DNA of 64,000 nt, taken from assembly GCA_009885825.1 (NCBI GenBank), contig VFJY01000030.1, positions 16,120 to 80,119 on the forward strand, read 5' to 3'. This stretch comes from Rhodobiaceae bacterium (GTDB taxonomy: Bacteria; Pseudomonadota; Alphaproteobacteria; Rhizobiales; Aestuariivirgaceae). Under the pieces are notes generated by a model, which was not told where the DNA came from, did no database searches, and worked only from the letters and a program-made list of their open reading frames with translations. Each line of letters starts with the position of its first letter. Position 1 is the stretch's first letter. A program made the position numbers and the translations under genes. This document shows, piece by piece, positions 45,958-55,633 of this stretch.

Positions 45958-47967
45958 CTATCTGGCGGTGATCAGAAGAGTTCGGCTATCGTCGTCAACG
46001 GCTTTTTCGACCATTTTGGTGGCACCCAGTGTTGCCACGATTCCCCTGAATTGTTCGATTTGGACCGCCGTTGCGGGTGTCAGCGTAGGGACGGAATAAG
46101 TCTGCATGGTTTTGCGCAGGGTTTCCTGGGTCAGGCTGAGGAGGAATATCGCTTCATCCGAAGCGGCCGTTTTGACAATGGCGTTGGTCTTGTAGGCCCG
46201 CAGTGTGAGACGCCGGTTGGCTTCGCCGGCAAGAGCCCGTGTCATGGTGAGCTTGGCTTTCAATCCCTCATGCAGCGCAGGCCTTGGCGCAACACTTCCC
46301 AATTCGGCATCAGGGTCGAGATAGGCGATGCTGTCGCGCCAAGTCCATTTTGCCTGGGGAAGCCATTGTTGCGTTGCAAGGCCCGCCTGCAACGCCTCGA
46401 GGGAACCAGCCCATTGCGCGACAAACTGTTCTTCAGGCTTTCCAGCGAGATCAATGCGGGCTGCAGGCAGTCTCTGCCATCCCGCCGCCTCCCATTCTTC
46501 GGCGCCAACAGTATAGGTGGACTGCTGAACTGCATAAAACTTCTCCGCGTTTTCGATGCCAGCGCTGATGTGGAAGTTTCCGCCTATGACCAGCGCCAGG
46601 AAAGTCGCGCCGAGCAGGCCAATCGGTTTTATGCGGCGTGGTGGAATGGCTTCAATGGCCACACCGAAGGCAGCGACCAGAATGCCGCCCAGCAGCAAAC
46701 CGCCAAGCACATCGGAAAGCCAATGAACACCGAGATAGATCCGCGAATAAGCGATTGAAATGACAACCAGGCCGCAAATCGCATGGACCAGCGAACGGCT
46801 CCAGCGGCTCATGGCATGGCTGGCGAGCACCGCCAACACGCCGAATGTTATGGTGGCCATGGTGGCGTGGCCGGACGGGAAGCTGAAGGCTTCCGAGCCA
46901 TTGTAGAGTTCAACCGGCCTTGCCCGGTGGATGGAATATTTGAGCAAGACAGAAACCAGCTTTCCACCGGCGAATATCATGGTGGAGAAAATGGCGGCCC
47001 GCCAGGCCTTGCGCCAGACGAGCCAGCCCACAATTGTTGTCATCATCGCGAGAACGACAACCGTGTCGCCCAGCATGGTCAGCGGGATCATCAGTTCGTC
47101 GGCTGGCGTATTTCTGATTTCACGCATCAGGGTGAAAATGGAAATATCAAGATTGGGCAAGGCGTTCCGCAGCAGCAGTCCGCTCATGATGAAGGCCAGG
47201 CCGACTATGCCAAAAAACAGGATGGCGGCAAAAAAGACAATGATCATGGAGCGCGGGTTTTGCGGCGCAATGGCCCTGCCAAAGCGGTGCATGGAACGGC
47301 TGTTTCTGGCTTTCGCCCAGTTTGAAATACGGTCCAGCAGATGACTCAGATAGGGCGAAAGGCCAGCGGCAAACAGCCGGATGAGCCAGCCTGCGACGGC
47401 GAGAATCACGAGTAGCACAAGCAGCACAAAGAACAGCCGGCCACTCAGTTCTCCAGCCAAGGCCAAACCCTGGCCGATCAGTATGCCGGGAGCAACGTGG
47501 GCGATGGCCCAGACCAGGCCCGACGAAACATTCACCACTAAAAAATATATTTGACTCATGCCAAGCATGCCGACGATGCCCGGCACCACGGCCTTGACGC
47601 CCGGGACAAAGCGCCCGAGCGCTATGCTCTTGCCGCCATGGCTCCTGACGAATTCCTCGCCGCGCTCGACGAGTTGCGGATAGCGGTTCAGCGGCCACAT
47701 CAGGCGCAGCCTGTCGCCAAAGAAGCGGCCGGCCCAATAGGACACCTGATCGCCGACAATCGCCCCGATCGCGGTTGCCGCGAACACCGGCCAAAACTCC
47801 AGATGGCCTGACCCTACCAAAATTCCAGCGCCCACCAGCAATGCGGTTGAAGGCACAAACAGGCCGATGATGAGGAGCGCTTCGCCGAAGGCGATCAGGA
47901 AGATTACGACAATCGCCCAGGTTGGATTCTGGGCGAAATAATCAAGATAGGGCTGGATGGTTTCCAT
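45958..47967 (-). CDS. Three-module membrane protein: DedA/SNARE-assoc + PAP2 phosphatase + LssY-like C-terminal domain
   Basis: DedA (FVPSTALLVGAGILVGSG, GRFVPGVKAVVPGIVGMLGM), PAP2 (KYSIHRARP, FPSGHATMA, SRIYLGVHWLSDVLGG) and a soluble LssY-like tail. METIQPYLDYF start at 47967. Confidence 0.9.
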   Translation of the reverse strand: METIQPYLDYFAQNPTWAIVVIFLIAFGEALLIIGLFVPSTALLVGAGILVGSGHLEFWPVFAATAIGAIVGDQVSYWAGRFFGDRLRLMWPLNRYPQLVERGEEFVRSHGGKSIALGRFVPGVKAVVPGIVGMLGMSQIYFLVVNVSSGLVWAIAHVAPGILIGQGLALAGELSGRLFFVLLVLLVILAVAGWLIRLFAAGLSPYLSHLLDRISNWAKARNSRSMHRFGRAIAPQNPRSMIIVFFAAILFFGIVGLAFIMSGLLLRNALPNLDISIFTLMREIRNTPADELMIPLTMLGDTVVVLAMMTTIVGWLVWRKAWRAAIFSTMIFAGGKLVSVLLKYSIHRARPVELYNGSEAFSFPSGHATMATITFGVLAVLASHAMSRWSRSLVHAICGLVVISIAYSRIYLGVHWLSDVLGGLLLGGILVAAFGVAIEAIPPRRIKPIGLLGATFLALVIGGNFHISAGIENAEKFYAVQQSTYTVGAEEWEAAGWQRLPAARIDLAGKPEEQFVAQWAGSLEALQAGLATQQWLPQAKWTWRDSIAYLDPDAELGSVAPRPALHEGLKAKLTMTRALAGEANRRLTLRAYKTNAIVKTAASDEAIFLLSLTQETLRKTMQTYSVPTLTPATAVQIEQFRGIVATLGATKMVEKAVDDDSRTLLITAR

Positions 47968-48089
47968 GTCGGAGGCTTGGGCCTGTGTCTTTCGGGTTAG
48001 GTAGCTTTGCGCAGTCTTAATACACAACAACGCGGTGGATAATATTTAATTGTGATGATTCGACTAATTCGAATTAAACACCTCATGGA

Positions 48090-49649
48090 ATGAGCATCGC
48101 GACGCCGAATCAGATCGAAACACCGCAAGCGACAGTGGCCCTTTGGCTGGGCTATGGCGCGCTGTGTGTTGGCATGTTCATGGCCATCCTCGATATCCAG
48201 GTCGTCGTCACATCGCTGAGCGTCATACAGGACGCATTGCACATTGGCGCCGACTACATGAGCTGGGTGCAGACAACCTATCTCATCGCCGAAGTCATCT
48301 CCATTCCGCTCACCGGCCTGCTCATTCGCGTTTTCACCATTCGCTGGCTTTTTGTGGGCGCCATCGCGACTTTCACATTGGCGTCCATTGGATGCGCCAT
48401 GAGTTTTGATTTCGCGTCCCTGATTATTTTCCGGGTTTTGCAGGGGTTCGCCGGGGGCATTCTCATTCCGCTGGTGTTCGCCGCGATATTTCTTTTGTTT
48501 GGCAAAGGGTTGAAGCAAACCATAGCCACAACGATTGGAGGGTTGCTGGCGGTGCTGGCGCCAACACTGGGTCCGCTCACCGGGGGCTGGATTACCGAGA
48601 ACTTCTCGTGGCACATGCTGTTTCTGATCAACGTGCCGCCTGGATTGATCACGCTTGCGCTGGGATACTATTGCCTGCCGAAGGTCAAAACCCAAATTTC
48701 CCTGTTCAAGGACTTGGATTGGGTTTCCCTTCTTTATGTCTCGATCTCTCTGGCAACCCTGCTGATCGCCCTCAAGGAAGCGCCAGGGCGCGGCTGGCTG
48801 TCGCCACAGGTGATTGGATTGTTTGTGGCTGTCGTCTGCTTTGCGGTCCTGACCCTCAAGCGCCCAGCGCCCGTCATATCATTTCACCTCCTGCGGGATC
48901 GCAATCTGGCTTTTGGCTGCATGCTGAGTTTCATTCTGGGGATTTCGCTGTTTGGCTCGGTGTATCTGCTGCCGCTGTTCCTGGCTTTTGTGCATGACAT
49001 GGGGCCGCTTGAAATTGGCGTGGTCATTCTGGTGACAGGCATTGCGCAATTGGTGACGGCTCCGCTGGCGGTTCAGATTGACCGCCACATGGATGCGCGG
49101 TTGCTCTCGGCTGCCGGATTTCTATTCTTCGCCATAGGCCTGTTCATGAGCGGCTTTCAAACCATTGCGACGGGCTATGACGAAATGTTCTGGCCCCAGG
49201 TTGTGCGCGGCTCCTTCGTGGCGCTTTGCATCTTGCCGCCCATCCGGTTTGCGCTTGGCTTCTTGCCCAGGGAAAAAGTCGCCGATGCCAGCGGACTGTT
49301 CAATCTCTCGCGCAATCTCGGTGGCGCCATCGGCATTGCCCTCATTGACACAATCGTGTTTTCACGGGCCCCTGAACATGCGGACATGATCTCCGATTTG
49401 CTCAAGAGCGATCCGGCAGCGGCGGCACGTTTGCTTGGCGTTGGAGTGGCTGATCTTCCAGCCAGCCAAGACCTCATGGGCCTGATGGGCATCATGGATG
49501 CCGTTCAACAGGCAAGCCTGACGCTCGCCATCAATGAGTCCTGGCTGGTGCTCAGCGCGATTACCGCGTCTGGTCTGGTCGTCTTGGCGGCCATGGGTCC
49601 GATTCGGGTGCCAAAATTACAGTTTGATGACATGCAGGGCGCGACTTAG
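48090..49649 (+). CDS. MFS transporter, DHA2 (EmrB/QacA-type)
   Basis: 14-TM-like; FMAILDIQVVVTSLSVIQDALH...MSWVQTTYLIAEVISIPLTGLL...GPLTGGWITENFSWHMLFLINVPPG. Confidence 0.92.
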   Translation: MSIATPNQIETPQATVALWLGYGALCVGMFMAILDIQVVVTSLSVIQDALHIGADYMSWVQTTYLIAEVISIPLTGLLIRVFTIRWLFVGAIATFTLASIGCAMSFDFASLIIFRVLQGFAGGILIPLVFAAIFLLFGKGLKQTIATTIGGLLAVLAPTLGPLTGGWITENFSWHMLFLINVPPGLITLALGYYCLPKVKTQISLFKDLDWVSLLYVSISLATLLIALKEAPGRGWLSPQVIGLFVAVVCFAVLTLKRPAPVISFHLLRDRNLAFGCMLSFILGISLFGSVYLLPLFLAFVHDMGPLEIGVVILVTGIAQLVTAPLAVQIDRHMDARLLSAAGFLFFAIGLFMSGFQTIATGYDEMFWPQVVRGSFVALCILPPIRFALGFLPREKVADASGLFNLSRNLGGAIGIALIDTIVFSRAPEHADMISDLLKSDPAAAARLLGVGVADLPASQDLMGLMGIMDAVQQASLTLAINESWLVLSAITASGLVVLAAMGPIRVPKLQFDDMQGAT

Positions 49650-49863
49650 CGGCGCTCTTGCAACCAACGATATTGGCTACCCGCTTTTATCCCCTGCAAA
49701 AATAAATTGATTGAAAACATGGTTAACAGCTTGACGGTTGGGTGCCCTGCCCTGCACACCAGTTCGACGCACAAGTTCACGTGAATTATTTCCACGAATT
49801 ACTTGAGCTTACCCCCAGAATCGGGCGATCATCCTGTTATCCACAGAGGGTTGGAAGCTGTGG

Positions 49864-49910
49864 ACACAACATATAGCGGTAAGGTTTTGTTAACACACTA
49901 GCTATTGACG
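49864..49910 (+). promoter_or_regulatory. Tandem NrdR-box-like sites upstream of nrdJ
   Basis: ACACAACATATAGCGG (49864) and ACACTAGCTATTGACG (49895), starts exactly 31 bp apart, both ACACwA-N2-TATwG. Confidence 0.55.
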
Positions 49911-50137
49911 ACGAGTTAGGTGTGTAATAGTTTAGTCATCAGGGCCGTGGGGTGGAGATGCGAAGAGTCTTTCGAATCTCCCAAGAGTAAGAAAACCAAA
50001 AATAGAGCCAAAAATTCCGAAAAACAGGTGTTTCTCGGACGGGGAAGTTTGTGACGTCAAACACGGGTGAACAAAGCACCGTGGGCGCATTGTTGTGCGC
50101 GCCACGGCAAAGAAACTGAACAACGACGAGGGACGCA

Positions 50138-53100
50138 ATGCAGGTCGACCGCAAATATACGAAAACCGGACAAGACGCCTACGCGGACATTGAATTTCGC
50201 CAGGCAACCAGCGAAATCAAGAACCCGGACGGGTCTATTGTTTTCCGTCTGGAGAACATTGAGGTTCCTGCCTCATGGAGCCAGGTCGCGACAGATATTC
50301 TGGCGCAAAAATATTTCCGCAAAGCCGGCGTTCCTGCTGCCTTGAAGCGCGTTGAAGAAAACAGCATCCCCTCGTGGCTGTGGCGCTCGGTGGCGGATGA
50401 AGCTGCCCTGGAAAGCTTTCCAGAAAAGCAGCGCATCATTGGCGAGATGAGTTCCAAGCAAGTGTTCAACCGTTTGGCCGGCACTTGGACCTATTGGGGC
50501 TGGAAGGGCGGCTATTTCAACACCGAAGAAGATGCGCGCGCCTTCTATGACGAATTGTGCTTCATGCTGGCCACACAGAAATGCGCGCCGAATTCGCCGC
50601 AATGGTTCAACACGGGCCTGCATTGGGCTTACGGCATTGATGGACCGGGCCAGGGCCACTTCTATGTGGATCATGAAACCGGCAAGCTCACCAAATCCAA
50701 GTCGTCTTATGAGCATCCGCAGCCCCATGCCTGCTTCATTCAGGGCGTTGCCGATGATCTCGTCAACGAAGGCGGCATCATGGATTTATGGGTGCGGGAA
50801 GCGCGGCTGTTCAAATATGGCTCGGGCACGGGCTCGAACTTCTCTTTCCTGCGTGGTGAAAGCGAAAAACTTTCAGGCGGCGGCAAGTCATCCGGCCTGA
50901 TGAGCTTCCTCAAGATCGGCGACCGCGCAGCGGGCGCCATCAAGTCTGGCGGCACCACGCGCCGCGCCGCCAAGATGGTGGTGGTTGATGTCGATCATCC
51001 GGATATTGAAGAATACGTCGATTGGAAAGTTAAGGAAGAGCAGAAAGTTGCTGCATTGGTGACGGGTTCCAAGATCGTCAAGAAACATCTTGGCCTGATC
51101 ATGAAGGCTTGCGTCAATTGCGAAGGTCCTGGCGATGACTGCTTTGAGATTGAAAAGAATCCAGCCCTCAAGCGCGCGGTGAAAGAAGCGCGCCGCAACA
51201 TGGTGCCGGACAACTACATCAAGCGTGTCGTCCAATTTGCCAAGCAGGGTTACACTGACCTGGAATTTGACGCCTATGACTCGGATTGGGATGGCGAGGC
51301 CTACCGCACGGTGTCCGGCCAGAACTCCAACAACTCGGTTCGCGTCACCGATGAATTCCTGCGCGCCGTTGAAACTGACGGTTCATGGAACCTCAACGCC
51401 CGCATGACCAAGAAAATCACCAAGACGTTGCAAGCGCGCGACCTTTGGGACAAGATTGGCCAGGCAGCCTGGGCGTCCGCCGATCCCGGCATCCAGTATC
51501 ACACCACCATCAATGACTGGCACACCTGCCCGGCATCGGGCGAAATCCGCGCTTCCAACCCCTGCTCGGAATACATGTTCCTCGACGATACGGCGTGCAA
51601 TCTCGCCTCGCTCAATCTTTTGCAGTTCCGCAACAATGAAACGGCGAAATTTGACGTTGAGTCATACGAGCATGCCGTTCGCTTGTGGACCATGGTTCTG
51701 GAAATCAGCGTACTGATGGCGCAGTTCCCGTCCAAGGAAATTGCCAAGCTTTCCTATGAGTATCGCACGCTCGGTTTAGGCTTCGCCAATATCGGCGGAT
51801 TGCTGATGACCAACGGCATTGCCTATGACAGCCACGAGGGCCGCGCGATTTGCGGTGCTTTGTCGGCGATCATGACGGGCGTTTCCTATGCCACGTCCGC
51901 CGAGATGGCGAAGGAGCTTGGCCCCTTCCCCGGATTTGCGAAAAACCGCGACCACATGCTGCGCGTCATGCGCAATCATCGCCGCGCCGCCTATGGCGCT
52001 GCCGTGGGTTACGAGGGCGTTCAGATTGCGCCCGTGCCACTCGATGAAACCGATTGCCCCGAGCATGAACTCATAACGCATGCACGCAAAGCCTGGGATC
52101 TGGCGGTGGAACTCGGCGAGGCCCACGGCTACCGCAACGCGCAGGCGACTGTTGTGGCGCCGACGGGCACCATCGGCCTGGTGATGGATTGCGACACCAC
52201 GGGCATTGAACCGGATTTTGCCTTGGTGAAGTTCAAGAAGCTGGCTGGTGGCGGTTATTTCAAGATCATCAACCAGGCGGTTCCCGAGGCGCTTCGCACG
52301 TTGGGCTATGACGCCACGCAGATTGAGAAGATCATCAATTACGCCGTTGGCCTTGGCACACTGCAGGATTCGCCTGCGCTCAATCACGCGCAACTCCGCG
52401 CCAAGGGTTTTGGCGATGAGCAGATTGAGAAGATTGAATCGGGCCTCGCTTCCGCCTTCGATATCAAGTTCGTGTTCAACAAGTGGACGCTGGGCGAGGA
52501 CTTCTGCCGAAACGTGCTGAAGATCACCGACGAGCAGCTCAACGACTATGGTTTTGATCTTCTCGGCCATGTCGGCTTTTCGAAAGCTGATATCGACAAG
52601 GCCAATGTCCATGTCTGCGGCGCCATGACGCTGGAAGGTGCACCTGGCCTCAGGGATGAACACCTGCCGGTGTTTGATTGCGCCAATGCATGCGGCCGTC
52701 TCGGCAAGCGCTATCTCTCGGTTGAAAGCCATATCCGCATGATGGCGGCAAGCCAGCCGTTTATCTCGGGCGCCATCTCCAAAACCATCAACATGCCGAA
52801 TGAAGCCACCGTTGCGGAATGCAACGCGGCCTACATGCTGTCATGGAAGCTGGGCGTCAAAGCCAACGCGCTTTACCGCGACGGCTCCAAGCTTTCGCAG
52901 CCGCTCTCATCGCAGCTTATCGCTGATGATGCGGACGAAGGCGAGGATGCGGTCGAAAGCCTGATGGCCAAGCCCATGGTCCAGCGCATTGAAACCATTG
53001 TCGAGAAGGTGATCGAAATCGCGAGGGGCCGCGACAAGCTGCCGGGCCGCCGCAAGGGTTACACACAGAAAGCCGTTGTGGGAGGGCACAAGGTCTATCT

Positions 53101-53806
53101 CCGCACTGGCGAATATGACGATGGTAAGCTTGGCGAAATCTTTATCGACATGCACAAGGAGGGGGCGGCGCTGCGTGCCATGATGAACAACTTCGCGATT
53201 TCTGTCTCGGTGGGCCTGCAATATGGCGTGCCACTGGAGGAATATGTGGATGCCTTCACCTTCACCAAGTTCGAGCCAGCCGGCATGGTGCAGGGCAACG
53301 AGTCCATCAAGAACGCCACATCCATTCTGGATTACGTGTTCCGCGAGCTCGCTGTCTCTTACCTCGGCCGCAATGACCTGGCCCATGTTGAGGCCTCGGA
53401 AATGGGCTTTGACGCGCTTGGCAAGGGTGTTGGCACAGACGAGCCAAAAGCCCCGACGTCTGTTCCGGCGCAGAAGTATTTGTCGTCAGGCTTTGTGCGC
53501 AAGCAGAACCTGTCGAACGTGGTGGTGATGCCGCAAGGTGTCACTGCATCAGCGTCCCCTGCTCACGCATTGCAAATGCGCGCGGCGGAATCGGTTTTGG
53601 TTGGCTCGCTTGCCTTGGCGGAATCGTCGGCTGCCTATGTCTATGAGCCAGCGGTGCCTGCCACAACCACCATGGACCAGCGCGCCCAGGCCCGCCTGCA
53701 GGGCTACGAAGGCGACAGCTGTGGCGAATGCGGAAACTTCACGCTGGTGCGCAATGGCACATGCCTCAAGTGCAACTCCTGCGGAAGCACGAGCGGGTGT
53801 TCGTAG
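50138..53806 (+). CDS. nrdJ: Vitamin B12-dependent (class II) ribonucleotide reductase
   Basis: 1222 aa; [46 protein letters not shown]-terminal [27 protein letters not shown]. Confidence 0.97.
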   Translation: MQVDRKYTKTGQDAYADIEFRQATSEIKNPDGSIVFRLENIEVPASWSQVATDILAQKYFRKAGVPAALKRVEENSIPSWLWRSVADEAALESFPEKQRIIGEMSSKQVFNRLAGTWTYWGWKGGYFNTEEDARAFYDELCFMLATQKCAPNSPQWFNTGLHWAYGIDGPGQGHFYVDHETGKLTKSKSSYEHPQPHACFIQGVADDLVNEGGIMDLWVREARLFKYGSGTGSNFSFLRGESEKLSGGGKSSGLMSFLKIGDRAAGAIKSGGTTRRAAKMVVVDVDHPDIEEYVDWKVKEEQKVAALVTGSKIVKKHLGLIMKACVNCEGPGDDCFEIEKNPALKRAVKEARRNMVPDNYIKRVVQFAKQGYTDLEFDAYDSDWDGEAYRTVSGQNSNNSVRVTDEFLRAVETDGSWNLNARMTKKITKTLQARDLWDKIGQAAWASADPGIQYHTTINDWHTCPASGEIRASNPCSEYMFLDDTACNLASLNLLQFRNNETAKFDVESYEHAVRLWTMVLEISVLMAQFPSKEIAKLSYEYRTLGLGFANIGGLLMTNGIAYDSHEGRAICGALSAIMTGVSYATSAEMAKELGPFPGFAKNRDHMLRVMRNHRRAAYGAAVGYEGVQIAPVPLDETDCPEHELITHARKAWDLAVELGEAHGYRNAQATVVAPTGTIGLVMDCDTTGIEPDFALVKFKKLAGGGYFKIINQAVPEALRTLGYDATQIEKIINYAVGLGTLQDSPALNHAQLRAKGFGDEQIEKIESGLASAFDIKFVFNKWTLGEDFCRNVLKITDEQLNDYGFDLLGHVGFSKADIDKANVHVCGAMTLEGAPGLRDEHLPVFDCANACGRLGKRYLSVESHIRMMAASQPFISGAISKTINMPNEATVAECNAAYMLSWKLGVKANALYRDGSKLSQPLSSQLIADDADEGEDAVESLMAKPMVQRIETIVEKVIEIARGRDKLPGRRKGYTQKAVVGGHKVYLRTGEYDDGKLGEIFIDMHKEGAALRAMMNNFAISVSVGLQYGVPLEEYVDAFTFTKFEPAGMVQGNESIKNATSILDYVFRELAVSYLGRNDLAHVEASEMGFDALGKGVGTDEPKAPTSVPAQKYLSSGFVRKQNLSNVVVMPQGVTASASPAHALQMRAAESVLVGSLALAESSAAYVYEPAVPATTTMDQRAQARLQGYEGDSCGECGNFTLVRNGTCLKCNSCGSTSGCS

Positions 53807-53902
53807 GCAGGTGTGAGTTTGAGGATGATGGCCGGGAGAAATTCCGGCCATTATTTTTGACACATGCTCTCATCAGCATCGCCACCGCCCATCAAAAAAT
53901 TG

Positions 53903-53999
53903 CCATTCCGGCGAAAGCCGGAATCTGCTTACAGTTTGCAATAGTTTTGAATTGTCACGTTGCCAACAGCTGAAAAATTTCGGCTTCTACCGGAATGAC
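53903..53999. repeat. REP-like palindromic element
   Basis: CATTCCGGC-GAAA-GCCGGAAT hairpin with an outer partner ...TTTCGGCTTCTACCGGAATGACGG. Confidence 0.55.
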
Positions 54000-54565
54000 G
54001 GATCCCCGAATAAGTCCGCCACTGTCCGATCAAGGAGACCAATGAGTGATTGCCGAGGTGCCTGATATTTTCATCAATTCACCATTCAAATTGAATTGGA
54101 CATCGACAGGAACCACCGTGCGCACCATCGTCGAGTCGCTCAAATTTTCATTTCATTTTCAAGATTCGGTCTCGCCGCGCCACTTTTTCAACAATTATTT
54201 TTCCAGCGGGCCGGCGTCGAGGAAATAAATTTGTGGACAAATCCCGCCGCATGGCGCCAAAAAAAGCCATTCTGTCCGTGCACGGAGGAAGCTTGGAATT
54301 ACTGAATTCATGGGGCTGCGTGCGTATTTAACGGTGTCTGTCCGTATACGGACGATATGCCTTGCAGGCTGCTCGTTTACCAGTTGTTAGGAAAGTTTGT
54401 TAGATATACAAGATGTTGACGGCATATTGCCGAATCACACAATCGGGTTCAAAAGACTTGTCAATAACGATGGCGACTACAGAATAAAATGTACGAACGA
54501 TCGTTAGTGTACTAGACTAGCCTGCGTTGTGGGGCACTAACAACAAAACTCTAGGAGAAAATATC

Positions 54566-54640
54566 ATGGCCGCTAAGAAAGCTGCAAAGAAGCCTGCAAA
54601 GAAACCAGCCAAGAAGGCCGCGAAGAAGAAGAAGATCTAG
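54566..54640 (+). CDS. Candidate Lys/Ala/Pro-rich micro-protein (histone H1-tail-like)
   Basis: RBS (TAGGAGAAAATATC) then ATGGCCGCTAAGAAAGCTGCAAAGAAG..., read as MAAKKAAKKPAKKPAKKAAKKKKI*, followed by a strong terminator. Coordinates +/-1 nt (see finding). Confidence 0.5.
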   Translation: MAAKKAAKKPAKKPAKKAAKKKKI

Positions 54641-54668
54641 TTCTTCCTTTGTAAAGTTTCTAGGATTG

Positions 54669-54706
54669 GACCCCGGACGGCACCGCCTCCGGGGTCAATT
54701 CTTTTT
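54669..54706 (+). terminator. Rho-independent terminator
   Basis: GACCCCGGA-cggcaccgcc-TCCGGGGTC then aattcTTTTT. Confidence 0.85.
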
Positions 54707-54770
54707 GGGGGCGCTCACTTCGAACAAAAAAGGCCGCAGATTTGCGGCCTTTCCTCATGTCTGTTGACGC

Positions 54771-55499
54771 TTATTGATAGACGTAAATGCGCGAGCCAAC
54801 CTTCACGCGCTCGAAAAGATCAATTACGTCGGCGTTCATCATGCGGATGCAGCCCGATGACATCGCTTGCCCGATGGAGCGCTCGTCATTGGTGCCATGA
54901 ACGCGGTAAATGGTGCCGCCGATATACATGGCGCGCGCGCCCAATGGATTTCCCGGCCCACCATCCACCATCTCTGGCAAATTACGGCCCTTGGCCGCCT
55001 CGCGCTTGATCATTTCCGGCGGCGGCCGCCAGTCAGGCCATTCCTGCTTGGACACAATGCGGGAATTGCCGCTCCATTGGAAACCCTCGCGGCCAACGCC
55101 AATGGAATAACGCACGGCTTCGCCATCCTCCAGCACATAATAGAGCGCTCTCTCGGGTGTGCGCACAATCAGCGTGCCTGGCGCATAGTTCGCCTCGTCC
55201 CAATCGACAATCCGGCGCCTGGACTTGCGGCTGAGGCCCTTGTCTTTCAGCGATGCGTATTGCGAATTCCCGCCACGGGACTTTCCAAACAGGCATTGCA
55301 TGAAGGTTCCGCAGTCGCGCTTCTTGGCGGCTTTTTGCCCGGCTTTCTTCTTGGCCGCTTCGGTGGCAAGCTCCGCCTTCTTCTTTTTCTTGATCAGAAG
55401 AACTTCTTCCGGCGTCTGCGACACCGCTGAATAGGCAGGCAGCGGCACGATCGCAAAGGACAGCAGCATGAAAATCGCTGCTGTGAGGAGTTTTTTCAT
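54771..55499 (-). CDS. L,D-transpeptidase (YkuD), exported, with Lys-rich linker
   Basis: MKKLLTAAIFMLLSFAIVPLPAYSA signal; KKKKKAELATEAAKKKAGQKAAKKR; YRVHGTNDERSIGQAMSSGCIRMMNADVIDLFERV. Confidence 0.92.
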   Translation of the reverse strand: MKKLLTAAIFMLLSFAIVPLPAYSAVSQTPEEVLLIKKKKKAELATEAAKKKAGQKAAKKRDCGTFMQCLFGKSRGGNSQYASLKDKGLSRKSRRRIVDWDEANYAPGTLIVRTPERALYYVLEDGEAVRYSIGVGREGFQWSGNSRIVSKQEWPDWRPPPEMIKREAAKGRNLPEMVDGGPGNPLGARAMYIGGTIYRVHGTNDERSIGQAMSSGCIRMMNADVIDLFERVKVGSRIYVYQ

Positions 55500-55633
55500 G
55501 GTTATTCTTTCCTTGATTTGGTTGACACAAAAATACCTATTTTTTGACGATTCATCAACAAAATTCGGGGCATTTAGCGTTTGCCTTTGCCTGGGCGCTG
55601 GAACTTGATAGAAACAACCCTTGCAAAGGAGAA

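Noticed and set aside
49650-50137. Cobalamin riboswitch upstream of B12-dependent nrdJ
   Set aside because: I could not find a convincing B12-box or the expected multi-stem architecture; a cmsearch would be decisive.
51776-52732. 318-aa minus-strand ORF inside nrdJ
   Set aside because: Lies fully antisense to highly conserved nrdJ codons; composition typical of a GC-driven shadow ORF.
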